NCBI GenBank assembly: GCA_001770815.1
Contig: MESD01000032.1
Coordinates: 45,131 to 77,351, forward strand
From: Burkholderiales bacterium RIFCSPHIGHO2_12_FULL_69_20
GTDB taxonomy: Bacteria; Pseudomonadota; Gammaproteobacteria; Burkholderiales; Burkholderiaceae_C
Length of the DNA: 32,221 nucleotides
Direction of reading: 5' to 3'
Below the pieces are notes generated by a model, which saw only the letters and a list, made by a program, of their open reading frames with translations, did not search any database and was not told where the DNA came from. Shown one piece after another: positions 25,072 to 31,770 of the stretch (position 1 is the first letter of the stretch; each line of letters starts with the position of its first letter). Both the position numbers and the translations under genes were made by a program.

Positions 25072-25108
25072 AGAATAGCGTCGAATGACGCGAATGCCTT
25101 AAGGCACA

Positions 25109-26416
25109 TCAAGCCACCGGCGGTTTTGCCGATGGCGCCTTCGGTGGTCTTGCGTGCATGCGGCGCCACAGCGCCAGGAAGAAGGCGGCCAGGGCCACCG
25201 CCCCCAGCGTACCCACCGCGGCCGCCAGTGCCGCCAGCGCGGGGCTGTCGGCGACGATGGCCAGCGCCAGGCCGGCCAGCGCGGCCAGGTGCGCGGCAAA
25301 GTGCAGCGCCAGTGGCCGCTGCGCGCTCAAGGCCGACGGCGTGGGCGGGCGCCTGCCGCTGCGCGAGACATGCATCGAGGCCAGGAAGGGCAGAATGCGC
25401 TGCAGCATGCCGAGCAGGAAGCTGAGCAGCCAGCCGCCGATGCAGACCAGCACCCACAGCGTGGATGTGCTGGCGGCATCGATGTCGAGCGCCACGCCCA
25501 GCGCCAGCAGCAGGCTCGCGGCCAGGCCGGTCCAGCCGATGCGCACCAGCGTGAACGAGCGACCGAGCGCGCGCCGCAGCCCTGTGCGCAGCGCAGCCAG
25601 CATCAGGTGCAGATGCAGCGCCACCGCGCTGGCACCCAGCGCCAGTGCGGCCAGGCGCAGCGGCAGCGCCGCGATGCCGAACGCGGCCAGCGCGGCCAGG
25701 CCGAGTGCGGCCACGGTCAGCGCACACGAGGCGATGGCCTGGCGCTCGTCGGGGGTGGCGGACAGCGCGAACATCGGCACCAGGATGTAGGACAAGCCCA
25801 TCGCCAGCAGCCCCATGAAGCCGTAGGCCGCAAACGCGATGTGCAGCGCCAGCGCGGTGGAACGATCGAGCAGCGGCAGGCCCAGGTAGAGCGCTGCCAG
25901 CGCCAGGGCCGAGACCAGCATCACCGCCAGCGCGCCAAGCGCGGCCCAGCCGTGCATCACCACTGCGGGCATGCCGCGCGCGCCACGCAGGTTGGCCGCC
26001 ATCAGCGCGGCCCAGGCCAGCAGCGCCAAGGTCACGGCCACCGCACCGGCGCCCAGCCACCTCGGCCGGCCCAGCCCCATGCCCAGCGCCACGGCCGCCA
26101 CGCCAGGGGTGTACACGGCCCAGATCGCCGCCGGCCAGCGCGTGCTGCGCACCGGCTGGCGCGTGGCCACCGGCAGCAACTGCAGGCTGGCGCCGAGCGC
26201 GGTCATGACCAGCACGCCCAGCGTCACCAGATGCAGAGCGGCCAGCGGCCAGTCAAGCCCGCCCGCGAAGCGCGGCAGGCGCGACGAGCCGGCCAGCAGC
26301 GCCAACCAGGCCAGCAGGTGGAAGACGATGGCCGCGCCGAAAAAGCGGAACGGGATCGACATCGGCAGCAGACGGCTCGTTGCCCCTGCCAGGAACGCAC
26401 CGCCGCCGCGCTTCAC
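25109..26416 (-). CDS. Polytopic membrane protein, NnrS-like/haem-copper-like
   Basis: A 435-aa protein that is hydrophobic almost throughout, with about twelve transmembrane segments. Conserved-looking features are histidines within helices: FHLLAWLALL, LHLVTLGVLVMTALGASLQL, LHIAFAAYGFMGLLAMG and LHLHLMLAALRTG, plus LGMLQRILPFLASMH. These resemble the NnrS/haem-copper-oxidase-like membrane proteins found in denitrification gene clusters, but I recognise the family only by pattern. The GTG start at 26416 overlaps the DUF2249 stop in a GTGA arrangement, so translation is coupled. It ends in a proline- and lysine-rich tail (RPPKAPSAKPPVA). Confidence 0.65.
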   Translation of the reverse strand: MKRGGGAFLAGATSRLLPMSIPFRFFGAAIVFHLLAWLALLAGSSRLPRFAGGLDWPLAALHLVTLGVLVMTALGASLQLLPVATRQPVRSTRWPAAIWAVYTPGVAAVALGMGLGRPRWLGAGAVAVTLALLAWAALMAANLRGARGMPAVVMHGWAALGALAVMLVSALALAALYLGLPLLDRSTALALHIAFAAYGFMGLLAMGLSYILVPMFALSATPDERQAIASCALTVAALGLAALAAFGIAALPLRLAALALGASAVALHLHLMLAALRTGLRRALGRSFTLVRIGWTGLAASLLLALGVALDIDAASTSTLWVLVCIGGWLLSFLLGMLQRILPFLASMHVSRSGRRPPTPSALSAQRPLALHFAAHLAALAGLALAIVADSPALAALAAAVGTLGAVALAAFFLALWRRMHARPPKAPSAKPPVA

Positions 26417-26667
26417 GGGTCACGCTCGAGCCGCAACAGCACCGTGTCCGCATCGGCCTCCAGGCGCTCGGCACGCCAGCCGATCTCGGCCAGCTGCGGA
26501 TACAGCAACAGGGGGTCGCGGTCGTGGTGCACGATGACCACGCCGTCGTCGTCCTGCACTTCGTGCACCAGGCGCAGGATGGCCACCAGCGGCTGCGGCG
26601 GCGGCAGGCCGCGCACGTCGATGTGCTCGCCCTGCGCGTCGCGCCAGCGCTTCGGCTCGACGCCCAT
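26413..26667 (-). CDS. DUF2249 (TusA-like fold) protein
   Basis: An 84-aa protein with the DUF2249 pattern IDVRGLPPPQPLVAIL followed by VVIVHHDRDPLLLYPQLAEIGW. The HHDRDP...LYP core is typical of this domain, which often accompanies hemerythrin-like and NO-response genes in denitrifiers. The ATG at 26667 shares a base with the stop of a short upstream ORF (TGATG), and its own stop overlaps the next GTG by four bases. Function is unknown; the operon context suggests nitrosative or redox stress. Confidence 0.75.
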   Translation of the reverse strand: MGVEPKRWRDAQGEHIDVRGLPPPQPLVAILRLVHEVQDDDGVVIVHHDRDPLLLYPQLAEIGWRAERLEADADTVLLRLERDP

Positions 26668-26819
26668 CAATGATCCCCGAACACGGGCCTGTGCTTGGCG
26701 GCAAAGGCGTGGGGGGCACACTGGAAGTCGTTCGTCTGCATGCGGAGCGCCTGCGCCTCGGCCTGGCTGCATTCACTCAGGCCCGAACCCCGCGCCTGCC
26801 ACAGCAGGGTCTTGGTCAT
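26667..26819 (-). CDS. Possible 50-aa protein with two cysteines, coupled to DUF2249
   Basis: From the ATG at 26819 the minus strand encodes MTKTLLWQARGSGL, then SECSQAEAQALRMQTNDF and QCAPHAFAAKHRPVFGDH. Its TGA overlaps the DUF2249 ATG by one base, as expected of a translationally coupled gene, and the peptide is not low-complexity. Against it: no clear Shine-Dalgarno sequence, and the frame is also open upstream of the ATG. Function unknown. Confidence 0.45.
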   Translation of the reverse strand: MTKTLLWQARGSGLSECSQAEAQALRMQTNDFQCAPHAFAAKHRPVFGDH

Positions 26820-26909
26820 CGCATGGCCGGAGCGCGGGCCGTCGGCCAGGCTCTGGGCCAGCGCGGCGGTCGCATCATAGAATTTCGGCAAACAACCGCG
26901 GGGCACACC

Positions 26910-27329
26910 ATGAGCAAGAGCACGACGATGAATGTCGAGATTCGATTCGGTGATTGCGATCCGGCGGGCATCGTGTTCTTCCCCCGCTACCACCGCTGGA
27001 TGGATGCGTCGTCGTTGCATTTCTTCATGACTTGCGGCGTGCCGCCCTGGCATGTGCTGGAGCACAGCACCGGCATCATCGGCACGCCGCTGCTCGAGCA
27101 CCATGCGCGCTTCGTCAAGAGCGCCACCTACGGTGAACGCCTGACGATCCACACGCAGGTGACGGAGTGGCGCGCCAAGGTCTTCCTGCAGAAGCACACC
27201 GTGACGCGCGGCGACGAGCTGATCTGCGAGAGCACCGAGACGCGCATCTTCTGCGTGCGCGACGCGCAGGACAGGCGTCGCATCCACGCCATCGCGGTGC
27301 CCGAGGACATCCGCCGCCTGTGCGAGTGA
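26910..27329 (+). CDS. 4-Hydroxybenzoyl-CoA thioesterase
   Basis: A 139-aa hotdog thioesterase that resembles the 4-hydroxybenzoyl-CoA thioesterase of Pseudomonas CBS3 along its length: FGDCDPAGIVFFPRYHRWMD, CGVPPWHVLE, GIIGTPLLEHHARFVKSATY and EVPxD-like AIAVPEDI. Asp17 in the CDPAG motif matches the catalytic Asp17 of that enzyme. It hydrolyses 4-hydroxybenzoyl-CoA or related aroyl-CoA to the free acid. In a pathway that makes the same CoA esters it probably relieves CoA trapping. It diverges from the DUF2249/NnrS-like group, and a possible -10 TAGAAT lies about 30 bases upstream. A hcrB fragment at the right edge shows that 4-hydroxybenzoyl-CoA is an intermediate here. Confidence 0.85.
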   Translation: MSKSTTMNVEIRFGDCDPAGIVFFPRYHRWMDASSLHFFMTCGVPPWHVLEHSTGIIGTPLLEHHARFVKSATYGERLTIHTQVTEWRAKVFLQKHTVTRGDELICESTETRIFCVRDAQDRRRIHAIAVPEDIRRLCE

Positions 27330-27380
27330 CACGCCGGGGCGGCGCCTCGGCGATGGTGCGGTGTACATGGCCCGCGGCAC

Positions 27381-27878
27381 CTACCGCGAGCCCGGTCGCT
27401 CGGGGTCGGCGTCGAAGGTGGCCGAGGGCCGCGGCGTGCGTGCCAGCCAGTCTTCCAGCGCTTCGACATGCTCGGTCTCTTCGGCCGCAAATTCGCCGGC
27501 CAGGCGCTTGACCTCGGGGTCGCTGGATTGCTGGCCGACCGAGGCGTAGTAGTCGAGCGCACGCGCTTCGTTCTCGCGCGCGTAGCGCAGCGCGCTGTAG
27601 GCGTCGAGCGTGCTGTCGAAGGCCTCTTCGCCGCCGGCCTCGGGCGGCTGCGTCCAGCGGTACTGCCACGATCGCAGCGTGGGCAGCGCCACGCCGTGGG
27701 CGCGCTCGACGATCGAGTCGTGATGCATGCGCGAGAAGCGCACCATGTCGCGGAACAGCGCCGACACCTCGTCGTTGCGATGCGCTTCCATCATGTCGGC
27801 GAGTTCGAGGTAGCGTTCCGCCGCCTCGTGCTCCAGCGCGATGGCGTGAGCCAGGAATTCGGGCAGCGTGTAGTTCAT
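27381..27878 (-). CDS. Ferritin-like (rubrerythrin-type) protein with one altered iron ligand
   Basis: A 165-aa homologue of the ferritin-like protein at 9707-10225: NYTLPEFLAHAIALEHEAAERYLEL and EVSALFRDM align directly. The C-terminal half keeps its Glu (ARENEARALDYY) and EETEH. In the N-terminal half the ExxH motif is altered: aligned with ESKH of the homologue it reads SRMH, so the Glu is replaced by Ser (other acidic residues nearby may compensate). The iron site may therefore be mononuclear, asymmetric or lost. It starts 34 bases downstream of the badH-like stop on the same strand. Role unknown; an oxidative-stress or iron function is inferred. Confidence 0.82.
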   Translation of the reverse strand: MNYTLPEFLAHAIALEHEAAERYLELADMMEAHRNDEVSALFRDMVRFSRMHHDSIVERAHGVALPTLRSWQYRWTQPPEAGGEEAFDSTLDAYSALRYARENEARALDYYASVGQQSSDPEVKRLAGEFAAEETEHVEALEDWLARTPRPSATFDADPERPGSR

Positions 27879-27912
27879 GGCAACGGGCTTTCGTGGGTGA
27901 CTTGTCTGCCGC

Positions 27913-28659
27913 TCAGCCGGCCATCGTCAGCCCGCCGCTGACGCTGAGCACCTGGCCGGTGACGTAGGCGGCGCCGGGGCCGGCGAAAAACAGCACCGCG
28001 TCGGCCACCTCTTCGGGCTTGCCCAGGCGGCGGAAGGGAATGGCCTTGATCAGCGCGTCCTTCACCTTGTCGGGCACGGCGGCCATCAGCGGCGTGTCGG
28101 TCGGGCCGGGGCAGACGCAGTTGACGTTGATCTGGTAGCGCGCGGTTTCGCGCGCCAGCGATTTGGTGAAGGCGATCAGCCCGCCCTTGGCGCCTGAATA
28201 CACCGTCTCGCCCAGGCTGCCGACACGCCCGGCGTCGCTGGCGATGTTGACGATCTTGCCGCGCGCGCGTTCCATCATGCCTGGCAGCAGCGCCTTGGCG
28301 AGCGTCATCGGGCCAACGAAGTTGAGTGCGACGAGCTTGGCCCAGAACTCAGGCGTGCCCTCGACGAAAGGCGCGGTGCGTCCCCAGCCGGCGGCGTTGA
28401 CGAGCACGTCGATGGCGCCGCACGAGGCTTGCGCAGCCGCCGCGAAGTCGGCGATCGACGCCGCGTCGGTCATGTCGACCCGCATGAAGGTGGCCTGGTG
28501 ACCTTGAGCGCGAATGGCCGCGGCACTGGCCTCGCCGCCGGCCGCGTCGATGTCGGCGACGATCACATGGGCACCGGCCCTGGCCAGGGCCTGGGCCGTG
28601 GCGCGGCCGATGCCGGAGCCTGCGCCGGTGACGATGGCCGTCTGGTGGTCGAAGTTCAT
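27913..28659 (-). CDS. badH: 2-Hydroxycyclohexanecarboxyl-CoA dehydrogenase-like SDR (BadH-like)
   Basis: A 248-aa short-chain dehydrogenase. Cofactor motif TGAGSGIGRATA, then NAAG, catalytic Ser in NIASDAGRVGS and YxxxK as YSGAKGG. It resembles R. palustris BadH more than a generic SDR: GKIVNIASDAGRVGSLGE, VNCVCPGPTDTPL, KAIPFRRLGKPEEVADAV and the ending GQVLSVSGGLTMAG. BadH oxidises 2-hydroxycyclohexane-1-carboxyl-CoA to the 2-keto compound, which is the substrate of BadI (7391-8173). It is 26 bases downstream of the enoyl-CoA hydratase gene, so the two could form a BadK-BadH pair. A generic 3-hydroxyacyl-CoA dehydrogenase is the alternative. Confidence 0.72.
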   Translation of the reverse strand: MNFDHQTAIVTGAGSGIGRATAQALARAGAHVIVADIDAAGGEASAAAIRAQGHQATFMRVDMTDAASIADFAAAAQASCGAIDVLVNAAGWGRTAPFVEGTPEFWAKLVALNFVGPMTLAKALLPGMMERARGKIVNIASDAGRVGSLGETVYSGAKGGLIAFTKSLARETARYQINVNCVCPGPTDTPLMAAVPDKVKDALIKAIPFRRLGKPEEVADAVLFFAGPGAAYVTGQVLSVSGGLTMAG

Positions 28660-28685
28660 GGCGGTCCTGACGAGGTGGGGGTGGA

Positions 28686-29456
28686 TCAGTGGGTGCGTTT
28701 GGCGAGAAAGTCCGACACCCTGAGGCGCGTGTCGGGGTGATCGTAGAGCGTGCGCGTTTCGACGATCTCGTCGGCATAGCCGTCGCGCGCCGGATCGGTG
28801 GCGGCGGCGATGCAGCGCTTGTTGGCGGCCAGCGCGGCCTTCGGCATCGCGGCGTAGCGGCTGGCGATGTCGCGCGCGAAATCGGCCAGCTGTTCGCGCG
28901 GCACGGCCCACTGCACCAGGCCCAGGCGCTCGGCCAGCGCGCCGTCGATGAGCTCGGCGCCCAGGATCAGCCGCTTGGCCACGCCGGGGCCGCACAGGCG
29001 CGTCAGGCGCTGCGTGCCGCCTGCCCCGGGCAGCAGGCCCAGGCGCGCTTCGGGCAAGCCGAGGCGGGCCTCCAGCGCGGCCACGCGCAGGTCGCAGGCC
29101 AGCGCCAGCTCGAGCCCGCCGCCGAGCGCTAGGGTGTCGATCTCGGCCAGCGTGACCAGAGGGGCCGACTCCAGGCGCCAGTACAGCCTTTGCATCTTGC
29201 GCACCACATCGGTCATCGCGTCGGGGCCCTGCGGCGTGGCGAAGCAGGCTTCGATCAACGCCAGATCGGCGCCCGCGCTGAAGGCGCGCTGGTCGCTGCG
29301 CAGGTGCAGCACGGCGACGCCGGTGTCGTCGATCGCGCGATCGACCACCGCGTCGAGCGCCGCAATGAGCTTGTCGTCGAGCGCGTTGACGGGTGGGCGC
29401 GACAGCGTGGCCACCAGCACGTGGCCGATCCGCCGGGTCGAGACGAACGCGGTCAT
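28686..29456 (-). CDS. Enoyl-CoA hydratase/isomerase family protein (possible BadK role)
   Basis: A 256-aa crotonase-fold protein. Oxyanion-hole segments are RAFSAGADLALIEACF (about 67-82) and IDTLALGGGLELALACDLRV (about 102-121). It contains PEARLGLLPGAGGTQRLTRL, where the Glu of GLLPGAGGTQ-type hydratases (PEARLGLLPG) is in place. BadK hydrates cyclohex-1-ene-1-carboxyl-CoA; this protein is not close enough to say so by sequence alone. It starts 4 bases after the fusion-ligase stop and is followed by the BadH-like gene, so context supports a ring-modification or beta-oxidation step. Confidence 0.75.
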   Translation of the reverse strand: MTAFVSTRRIGHVLVATLSRPPVNALDDKLIAALDAVVDRAIDDTGVAVLHLRSDQRAFSAGADLALIEACFATPQGPDAMTDVVRKMQRLYWRLESAPLVTLAEIDTLALGGGLELALACDLRVAALEARLGLPEARLGLLPGAGGTQRLTRLCGPGVAKRLILGAELIDGALAERLGLVQWAVPREQLADFARDIASRYAAMPKAALAANKRCIAAATDPARDGYADEIVETRTLYDHPDTRLRVSDFLAKRTH

Positions 29457-29460
29457 CGAT

Positions 29461-31680
29461 TCAATCCAGCGCGAGGTGCAGTTCCTGCAGCTTGCGCCGC
29501 AGCAGCTTGCCGGTGGGGGTGCGCGGCAGCGCGTCCACGACGTGCAGCCAGCGTGGCCGCTGGTACGGCGGCATCGCCTCGGCTGCGGCGCGCAGCGCGG
29601 CCTCGACCGTGGTGGGGTCGCCGGCGACGAAGAAGAACGCGACCGCATCCACACCATCGGCGTCGGGCACGCACACGGCCGCGGCCTCGGCGATGCCGGG
29701 GGCACGCAGCGACAGACGCTCTTCGAGCTCGACCAGGTTGACCCAGCGGCCGTGGATCTTGACCAGCGAATCCTCTCGACCGGCGAAGCGCCACCCCATG
29801 GGATGTGGCCCCGAGGCGGCCGCTGCGCGACCGCCGCCCCCCGAGGGGTGCAAGTCAACTTGGGGCGGCCCGGCGTTGACTTGGTACTCAATGGCAAACA
29901 GATCGGCCGGGCAGAACGCGCCATCGCGGAAGTGCTCGGACTGGGCCTGCGGCCGGTCGAGGTAGCCCAGCGCCAGCGTCGGTGCGCGGATCAGCAGCCG
30001 CGTCGGTGCTCCGGGCGCCACTTCGGACAGGGGTTGGATGTCGACTCCGGGCGAGGGCGCGAAGCCGTCGCCGTCGCCGCGGTCGATCATCACCAGCACC
30101 AGTGTTTCCGACGCGCCGTAGCCGTTGACGATGCCCAGCCCGGACTGCTGCAGCCAGGCGCTGCGCAGGCTGGCCGGCAGCGCTTCGCCGGCCGACACGC
30201 ACAGGCGCACGCCGGCGGCGGCGATTGCCGGAGCGTGGCCCGCGTGCAGCAGGTTACGGTACAGCGAAGGGACGCTGAAGAGCACCGTCGGGCGCTGCGC
30301 CGCCACCGTGGCAGCCACGCTGGCGGCGGTGGGCCACTGCGGGTCGAGGATCACGGTGGCGCCCAGCTTCAGCCCGGCAAACAGGCTGTTGGTCTGCGGA
30401 TACGAGAAGAAGAGTTTGGAGCTGGCGAACAGGCGGTCGCCAGCGACCAGCCCCAAGCCCTCGCGCGAGACCTGTTCGATCTGCCGCGCGAAGCGATGGG
30501 CGTGCACCACCGCCTTGGGCTTGCCCGAGGTGCCCGACGAATGGCACCACAGCGCCGGCGAGTCCTCGTCCATGGTCTGCGCGGGCAGGGCGGTGCAGCG
30601 GGGCAGCGCGTCACGCCAATCGCCTTGCAGCAGCACGCGCTCGCGCCAGGGCGAGGGCGTGTCGTCGAGCGTCTCGGCCAGGATCAGGCGGAAGCCGGCT
30701 TCGTCGAGGATGTACTGCCAGTCGGCCACCGGCGCGCGCGGGTTGACGCCGACCGCAATGGCGCCGCACCAGATCGTGCCGAGGAAGGCGACCACCCAGT
30801 CGGGCCCGTCGGGCAGCTTGATGGCGACGCGATCGCCGGGCCCGACGCCGTGCGCGCGCCAGCACGACGCGGTGCGCGCCACACGCGCGCGCAGTTCGCC
30901 GTAGTCCAGGCTCTCGCCGCCGTGGCACACCAGGGCGGTGCGCCGTGCGTCCTGCCCGTCGAGCAACAGCGCCGCCGCGTTCATCGTGTGCGCGGCCTGA
31001 TCGCCCGGCCGCGGCGCCGCGGCATGCGGGTCGGTGCCGAGACGGCCGGAGGCCCCGGCCGACCAGCGCGCGTGCGCGTCGGCCAGCAATTCCGCGTGGG
31101 CGCGTTCTTCATCGGCCAGGTCCAGGTACAGGCGCTGCGTCGCCGAGCCTTCACCCGCCAGCGACGCGCGTTCGCTGAAGAAGCGCATCGCCCGCTGCTC
31201 CAGGCCCAGCGCGATGCGGAACAGGTTGTCCGGGTCTTGCGGCCGGTGCTCGATGCCGGCAAAGAGGGCGGCCGCCTGCAATCGCAACGCCGGCGATGGC
31301 GCCGGTGGCTCGACATGGAAGCGCCGCGACAGCGTCTCCATGTGCTCGCCTTCCATCACGGCAAAGCGGCTGAACAGCGCGCGCAGCACAGGGTCGGTGC
31401 TGTCGGCGGCGGCGCGTTGGTAAAACGCGCGGCCACCCAGCTCGATCTCGAAGGCCAGGCGCACGCCTTCGATCGCTGCGGCCTCGGGTGTGCCATCGCG
31501 TCGCGTGTCCAGCTGACGCAGCTTGACGTTGCAGCTTGGGCACAACCCATAGGCGAAGGCGAAGCCCCGGTGGGTCTGGCCGCAAGCGCTGCAATGCCAC
31601 AGGCCGCTGGCGTCGGCGCAGCAGAGTGATCCGGCGTGGTCGTTCACGGCCAGGTCGTGGTGGCATGACGGGCATTGCAT
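29461..31680 (-). CDS. Zinc ribbon-rubrerythrin-benzoate-CoA ligase fusion protein
   Basis: A continuous 739-aa ORF of three parts. Residues 1-50 have cysteines at 3/6, 20/21, 30/33 and 47/50, a zinc-ribbon/rubredoxin-like pattern. Residues about 66-225 are a ferritin-like domain with Glu in FEIELGGRAFY, E110-G-E-H113, Glu in GLEQRAMRFF and EERAH, a full diiron ligand set. Residues 233-739 are an AMP-forming aroyl-CoA ligase of the benzoate-CoA ligase type: CHSSGTSGKPKAVVHAHR, ASSKLFFSYPQTNSLFAG, NGYGASE, WRFAGREDSLVKIHGRWV and catalytic Lys in RTPTGKLLRRKLQ. GAGG precedes the ATG at 31680. The internal Met233 has no SD, so a single polypeptide is likely. About 30 residues at 600-631 come from an inserted repeat. 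Ligase substrate: benzoate or 4-hydroxybenzoate (inference). Confidence 0.85.
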   Translation of the reverse strand: MQCPSCHHDLAVNDHAGSLCCADASGLWHCSACGQTHRGFAFAYGLCPSCNVKLRQLDTRRDGTPEAAAIEGVRLAFEIELGGRAFYQRAAADSTDPVLRALFSRFAVMEGEHMETLSRRFHVEPPAPSPALRLQAAALFAGIEHRPQDPDNLFRIALGLEQRAMRFFSERASLAGEGSATQRLYLDLADEERAHAELLADAHARWSAGASGRLGTDPHAAAPRPGDQAAHTMNAAALLLDGQDARRTALVCHGGESLDYGELRARVARTASCWRAHGVGPGDRVAIKLPDGPDWVVAFLGTIWCGAIAVGVNPRAPVADWQYILDEAGFRLILAETLDDTPSPWRERVLLQGDWRDALPRCTALPAQTMDEDSPALWCHSSGTSGKPKAVVHAHRFARQIEQVSREGLGLVAGDRLFASSKLFFSYPQTNSLFAGLKLGATVILDPQWPTAASVAATVAAQRPTVLFSVPSLYRNLLHAGHAPAIAAAGVRLCVSAGEALPASLRSAWLQQSGLGIVNGYGASETLVLVMIDRGDGDGFAPSPGVDIQPLSEVAPGAPTRLLIRAPTLALGYLDRPQAQSEHFRDGAFCPADLFAIEYQVNAGPPQVDLHPSGGGGRAAAASGPHPMGWRFAGREDSLVKIHGRWVNLVELEERLSLRAPGIAEAAAVCVPDADGVDAVAFFFVAGDPTTVEAALRAAAEAMPPYQRPRWLHVVDALPRTPTGKLLRRKLQELHLALD
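29790..29885 (-). repeat. Palindromic repeat element inserted in frame within the ligase domain
   Basis: Contains CTTGGGGCGGCCCGGCG at 29859-29875, whose reverse complement CGCCGGGCCGCCCCAAG matches the oah element at 16 of 17 bases and the had element closely. It also contains GCGGCCGCTGCGCGACCGCC, a dyad. It encodes a Gly/Ala/Pro-rich insertion between ADLFAIEY and GWRFAGRED, two blocks that are nearly adjacent in related ligases. Confidence 0.65.
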
Positions 31681-31707
31681 CGTGGACCTCGGAGTTCTCA
31701 AGCCAAT

Positions 31708-31766
31708 GTGGCTTTGCCACTGTGCTTGACCCCAGGGGGCGGGAATGACGACGTCATTTCCTGGGG
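31708..31766 (-). terminator. Hairpins between hcrB and the fusion-ligase gene
   Basis: An outer stem CCCCAGG (31730-31736) with CCTGGGG (31760-31766) encloses a perfect palindrome AATGACGACGTCATT (31744-31758). A second hairpin, GTGGC-TTT-GCCAC, is at 31708-31720. There is no T-run, so these may attenuate or process a shared transcript rather than end it. The first may be another small repeat. Confidence 0.35.
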
Positions 31767-31770
31767 GGAC

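Noticed and set aside
13584-29885. The dispersed palindromic elements as a CRISPR array
   Set aside because: Copies are far apart, variable, partly in opposite orientation and inside genes; there are no regular spacers or cas genes.
30984-30984. Met233 as the start of a separate ligase gene
   Set aside because: No Shine-Dalgarno sequence and no stop codon upstream in the frame; the fusion reading is simpler, though internal initiation cannot be excluded.
28867-31629. A 920-aa plus-strand open frame opposite the ligase and hydratase genes
   Set aside because: Arg/Gln/Ala-rich translation with no motif; it spans several real minus-strand genes.
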